From JAJFFW01 sp039187035 (lineage in GTDB: Bacteria > Pseudomonadota > Alphaproteobacteria > Caulobacterales > Parvularculaceae): a stretch of 8,476 bases of DNA. Below are positions 6,462-8,476 of this stretch, in pieces; within the stretch, counting starts at the first letter, position 1; each line of letters opens with the position of its first letter. The position numbers and the translations under genes were made by a program. The notes beneath the pieces are model-generated. The model made no database searches. It was not told the origin of the DNA and saw nothing but the letters and a program-made list of their open reading frames with translations. The stretch is taken from positions 1-8,476 of the forward strand of contig JBCCZS010000142.1 in the NCBI GenBank assembly GCA_039187035.1, read 5' to 3'.

Positions 6462-8180
6462 GTGTCCCATCCCGTCACGCGCCGCACCGCAATCGCCGCC
6501 GGCCTGTCGCTGTCCGCATGCGGCGGGCCCTCCGAGGAGACGTCTTACGCCTCGCCGACCGGCCCCGCCGGCGGCGCGTTCGCGCACGGCGTCGCGAGCG
6601 GCGATCCGCATACCGACAGCGTTGTTCTGTGGACGCGCGTTTCAGGCCGGGAGGGGCCCGCCGCGGTCTCCTGGGAAGTGGCGCGCGACCCATCGTTCTC
6701 CGACGTCGTCGCGGCGGGCGACGCCGTCGCCGCGCCGGCGGCCGACTGGACCGTCAAAGCGGTCCCGACCGGTCTGGAGGCCGGCCGCGAGTATTTCTAC
6801 CGTTTTAGAGCGGGTTCGGAAACGTCGCCGGCCGGGCGCACGAAGACCTTGCCGAGCGGCTCTGTGGAGCGCGCACGCTTCGCCGTCGTATCGTGCTCGA
6901 ACTATCCGTTCGGATACTTTAACGTCTATCACATGATCGCCGAACGCGGCGGGTACGACGCCGTTATCCATCTTGGCGACTATATCTACGAATACGGACC
7001 GACGGGCTATGGCGGCGATGTCGGCGAAAAGCTCGGCCGGCCGCACGCGCCGGCCCGCGAGATCGTAAGCCTCGAAGACTATCGCCATCGACACGCTCAG
7101 TATAAGGCTGATCCGGCGTCGCAAGCGATGCACGCCTCGGCCCCCTTCATCGCGATTTGGGACGATCACGAAACGTCGAACAACTCGTGGAAAGACGGGG
7201 CGCAAAACCACCAGCCGGCGGCTGAAGGCGACTGGGCGGCGCGGCGACGGGCCGCGCTGCAAGCCTATTATGAGTGGATGCCGGTGCGCGATCCGTCGCC
7301 CGGCGAGCCGCGCGAGGCGTTGTTTCGCGCCTATTCCTTCGGCGATTTGCTGACGCTCACCGCGCTTGAGACGCGACTGATGGCGCGCGCACGCCAGTTC
7401 GAGTACGATGAAGTCGTCCCGACGCTGAATACCCCTGCAGACGTCGAGCGGTTTCGCAACGAGGTGCTCACGGACGCGTCACGGGAAATGTTGGGCGCGG
7501 CGCAAGCGAATTTCATCGCCCGCGCGATGGCGCAATCGGTCGAGGCGGGCCAGCCTTGGCGCCTGGTTGCGAACCAAATCATCATGGCCGAAGTGATTGC
7601 GCCGGACCTATCGCCGCACGTCACGGAAGAGGACCTTCAAGCGCTCGAGCGCGAGTGGGATCAAGCGCGCGCCTTCGTCGAATTTTCAAAGCTCCGCCTA
7701 CCAACCAATCTCGACGCGTGGGACGGCTACCCGGCCGCACGCGAGCGGTTTTACGACGTCGTGCGCCAAGCCGGCGGCGGCGGGCTTTTGGTCGTCACGG
7801 GCGACACGCATACGTGGTGGGCGAATGATTTGACGGCGCGCGACGGGACGAAAATGGGCGTCGAATTCGGCGTAAACTCGATCACCTCGCCCTCGCCCTA
7901 CCGGCGCGAATTTCTCGGCGGCAAAGGCGCGGAATACGCGTTGCTGACGAACCGGGAAAACAAGACGGTGCGGTATCTCTCCGGCGAAAGCCATGGGTTC
8001 ATCGACCTCGAAGTGGAGCGCGACGCCGCCCGCGCGCGGTTTATGGCCGTCGACACGATCGAACGCCCGGATTATGTCGGCTTTGAAAAGGCGCGCTTCA
8101 CCGTGAAGCGCGGGGCGGACGCGCCGACCTTCGCCGGGACCAACGGCCTGACCTTCAAAGAACGATTTTTGTTCGGGTGA
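6462..8180 (+). CDS. phoD: PhoD-family alkaline phosphatase / phosphodiesterase, Tat-exported lipoprotein
   Basis: Releases phosphate from extracellular or periplasmic phosphomonoesters and phosphodiesters. The 572 residues are close to the length of known PhoD proteins. The N-terminus has a twin-arginine motif (TRRTAIA, 6-12) and a lipobox LSAC with Cys20, so the protein is probably folded and metal-loaded in the cytoplasm, exported by Tat, and lipid-anchored. A PhoD N-terminal beta domain follows (about 40-128, starting FAHGVASGDP and including VLWTRV). The metallophosphatase domain (about 138-545) has Cys145 in VVSCSNY, HLGDYIYEYG (170-179), WDDHE (233-237) and GDTHT (447-451). The family uses an Fe3+/Ca2+ centre, with the cysteine, aspartates, a tyrosine and histidines as ligands. 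WDGYPAARERF (420-430) is a further family hallmark. The gene is divergent from gltDB and preceded by a PhoB box. Exact substrate preference cannot be read from the sequence. Confidence 0.95.
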   Translation: MSHPVTRRTAIAAGLSLSACGGPSEETSYASPTGPAGGAFAHGVASGDPHTDSVVLWTRVSGREGPAAVSWEVARDPSFSDVVAAGDAVAAPAADWTVKAVPTGLEAGREYFYRFRAGSETSPAGRTKTLPSGSVERARFAVVSCSNYPFGYFNVYHMIAERGGYDAVIHLGDYIYEYGPTGYGGDVGEKLGRPHAPAREIVSLEDYRHRHAQYKADPASQAMHASAPFIAIWDDHETSNNSWKDGAQNHQPAAEGDWAARRRAALQAYYEWMPVRDPSPGEPREALFRAYSFGDLLTLTALETRLMARARQFEYDEVVPTLNTPADVERFRNEVLTDASREMLGAAQANFIARAMAQSVEAGQPWRLVANQIIMAEVIAPDLSPHVTEEDLQALEREWDQARAFVEFSKLRLPTNLDAWDGYPAARERFYDVVRQAGGGGLLVVTGDTHTWWANDLTARDGTKMGVEFGVNSITSPSPYRREFLGGKGAEYALLTNRENKTVRYLSGESHGFIDLEVERDAARARFMAVDTIERPDYVGFEKARFTVKRGADAPTFAGTNGLTFKERFLFG

Positions 8181-8382
8181 TCCCCCGCGCGCGCGGACCC
8201 TGCATAGAGCTGCGCGACTTTCGCTCATCGGGGACGCGGCGGGCTTCACACCCCCAGTCCGGGCGTACGTCGCCTTTCAGCCTTGCGGCGCAAACGATGC
8301 GGCCGATCCGACGGGCCGCAGACCGCCGTCCGCTCCGCGCAATCGTAACGCCACCCTGTACGCGCACCGGAAGGGCTAAACG
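8181..8382. other. Region downstream of phoD, no gene seen
   Basis: GC-rich DNA after the phoD stop. It contains a 12-base alternating palindrome, CCGCGCGCGCGG (8185-8196), 4 bases past the stop, and a hairpin at 8298-8320. Neither is followed by a T-run, so no intrinsic terminator can be called. Open frames here (8155-8367 minus, 8177-8386 plus) are arginine-rich and have no recognisable motifs or convincing ribosome binding sites. Confidence 0.6.
8298..8320. repeat. Inverted repeat TGCGGCC / GGCCGCA with 9-base loop
   Basis: Perfect 7-base arms (8298-8304 and 8314-8320) flank the loop GATCCGACG. It lies between phoD and a possible convergent gene, where a shared transcription stop would be expected, but it lacks a U-tract on both strands. 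At most it is a weak or factor-assisted terminator. Confidence 0.35.
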
Positions 8383-8476
8383 CTAACGGGCGCCCGCCGG
8401 TCTTCGCACGCCGGTCCCGACACCGGTCATCCCGCCCTCGCCCATCAGTCCGCCGACGGTCGGCCTGCTTGCGGTC
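8383..8476 (-). CDS. Possible C-terminal end of an unidentified minus-strand gene
   Basis: Reading leftward from the right edge, one minus-strand frame gives 30 codons ending at TAG (8383-8385). The peptide is glycine-rich, with PTVGGLMGEGGMTGVGTGV and the tail RRPAGAR. About 80% of its codons (24 of 30 by my count) end in G or C, in keeping with coding DNA of this genome, and the tail is followed by apparently non-coding sequence. I do not recognise the family. The alternative minus frame is arginine-rich and open past 8383, so a non-coding explanation remains open. If real, the gene converges on phoD. Confidence 0.3.
   Translation of the reverse strand, partial: TASRPTVGGLMGEGGMTGVGTGVRRPAGAR

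Noticed and set aside
113..8180. Search for a novel defence, biosynthetic or mobile system.
   Set aside because: The coding content is accounted for by gltB, gltD and phoD, all complete and canonical. There are no transposase, integrase, toxin-antitoxin, reverse transcriptase or CRISPR features.
8185..8196. CCGCGCGCGCGG just after the phoD stop as an intrinsic terminator.
   Set aside because: It is a low-complexity CG alternation with no loop and no T-run on either strand.
7698..8249. A 183-codon minus-strand open frame over the 3' end of phoD.
   Set aside because: It lies antisense to conserved PhoD coding sequence, including the GDTH region, and has no family motifs or supporting start signal.

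Overview
This window looks like an ordinary piece of a GC-rich bacterial chromosome, most probably from an alphaproteobacterium. The main evidence is the glutamate synthase large subunit. Its 3Fe-4S segment reads CHSNTCPVGVCTQD and its FMN domain reads ILISGNVGGTGASP, wording I associate with alphaproteobacterial NADPH-GOGAT. Third codon positions are strongly G/C throughout. I see no mobile element, CRISPR array, tRNA or rRNA, and no tract of contrasting composition.

Layout. Positions 1-69 (minus) hold the first 23 codons of a nitrilase-superfamily gene that runs off the left edge, best read as glutamine-dependent NAD+ synthetase (nadE). Positions 113-4636 (minus) hold gltB and 4642-6090 (minus) hold gltD, the two subunits of NADPH-dependent glutamate synthase. 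Positions 6091-6461 form a 371-base divergent control region. Positions 6462-8180 (plus) encode a PhoD-family alkaline phosphatase/phosphodiesterase with a combined Tat and lipoprotein signal. Positions 8181-8382 look non-coding. From 8383 to the right edge a minus-strand frame may be the tail of another gene converging on phoD.

How the genes work together. The minus-strand cluster gltD-gltB-(nadE) is tightly packed, with 5 bases between gltD and gltB and 43 between gltB and nadE, so it is probably one transcript. GltB removes the amide from glutamine and makes glutamate from 2-oxoglutarate, using electrons that GltD takes from NADPH. NadE, if correctly named, is another glutamine-consuming enzyme. 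The divergent phoD belongs to phosphate scavenging. An 18-base sequence at 6338-6355 matches the PhoB box consensus at 15 of 18 positions with the correct 11-base period, so phoD is probably induced by phosphate starvation. Nitrogen-assimilation and phosphate-scavenging genes thus sit back to back and share one intergenic region.

Novelty. I found no undescribed system. The points most worth a second look are the PhoB box, two copies of the palindrome TTGCGCAA confined to the intergenic region, the gltD-before-gltB order with a GTG start lacking a visible ribosome binding site, and the unusually short Tat-lipoprotein signal of PhoD.
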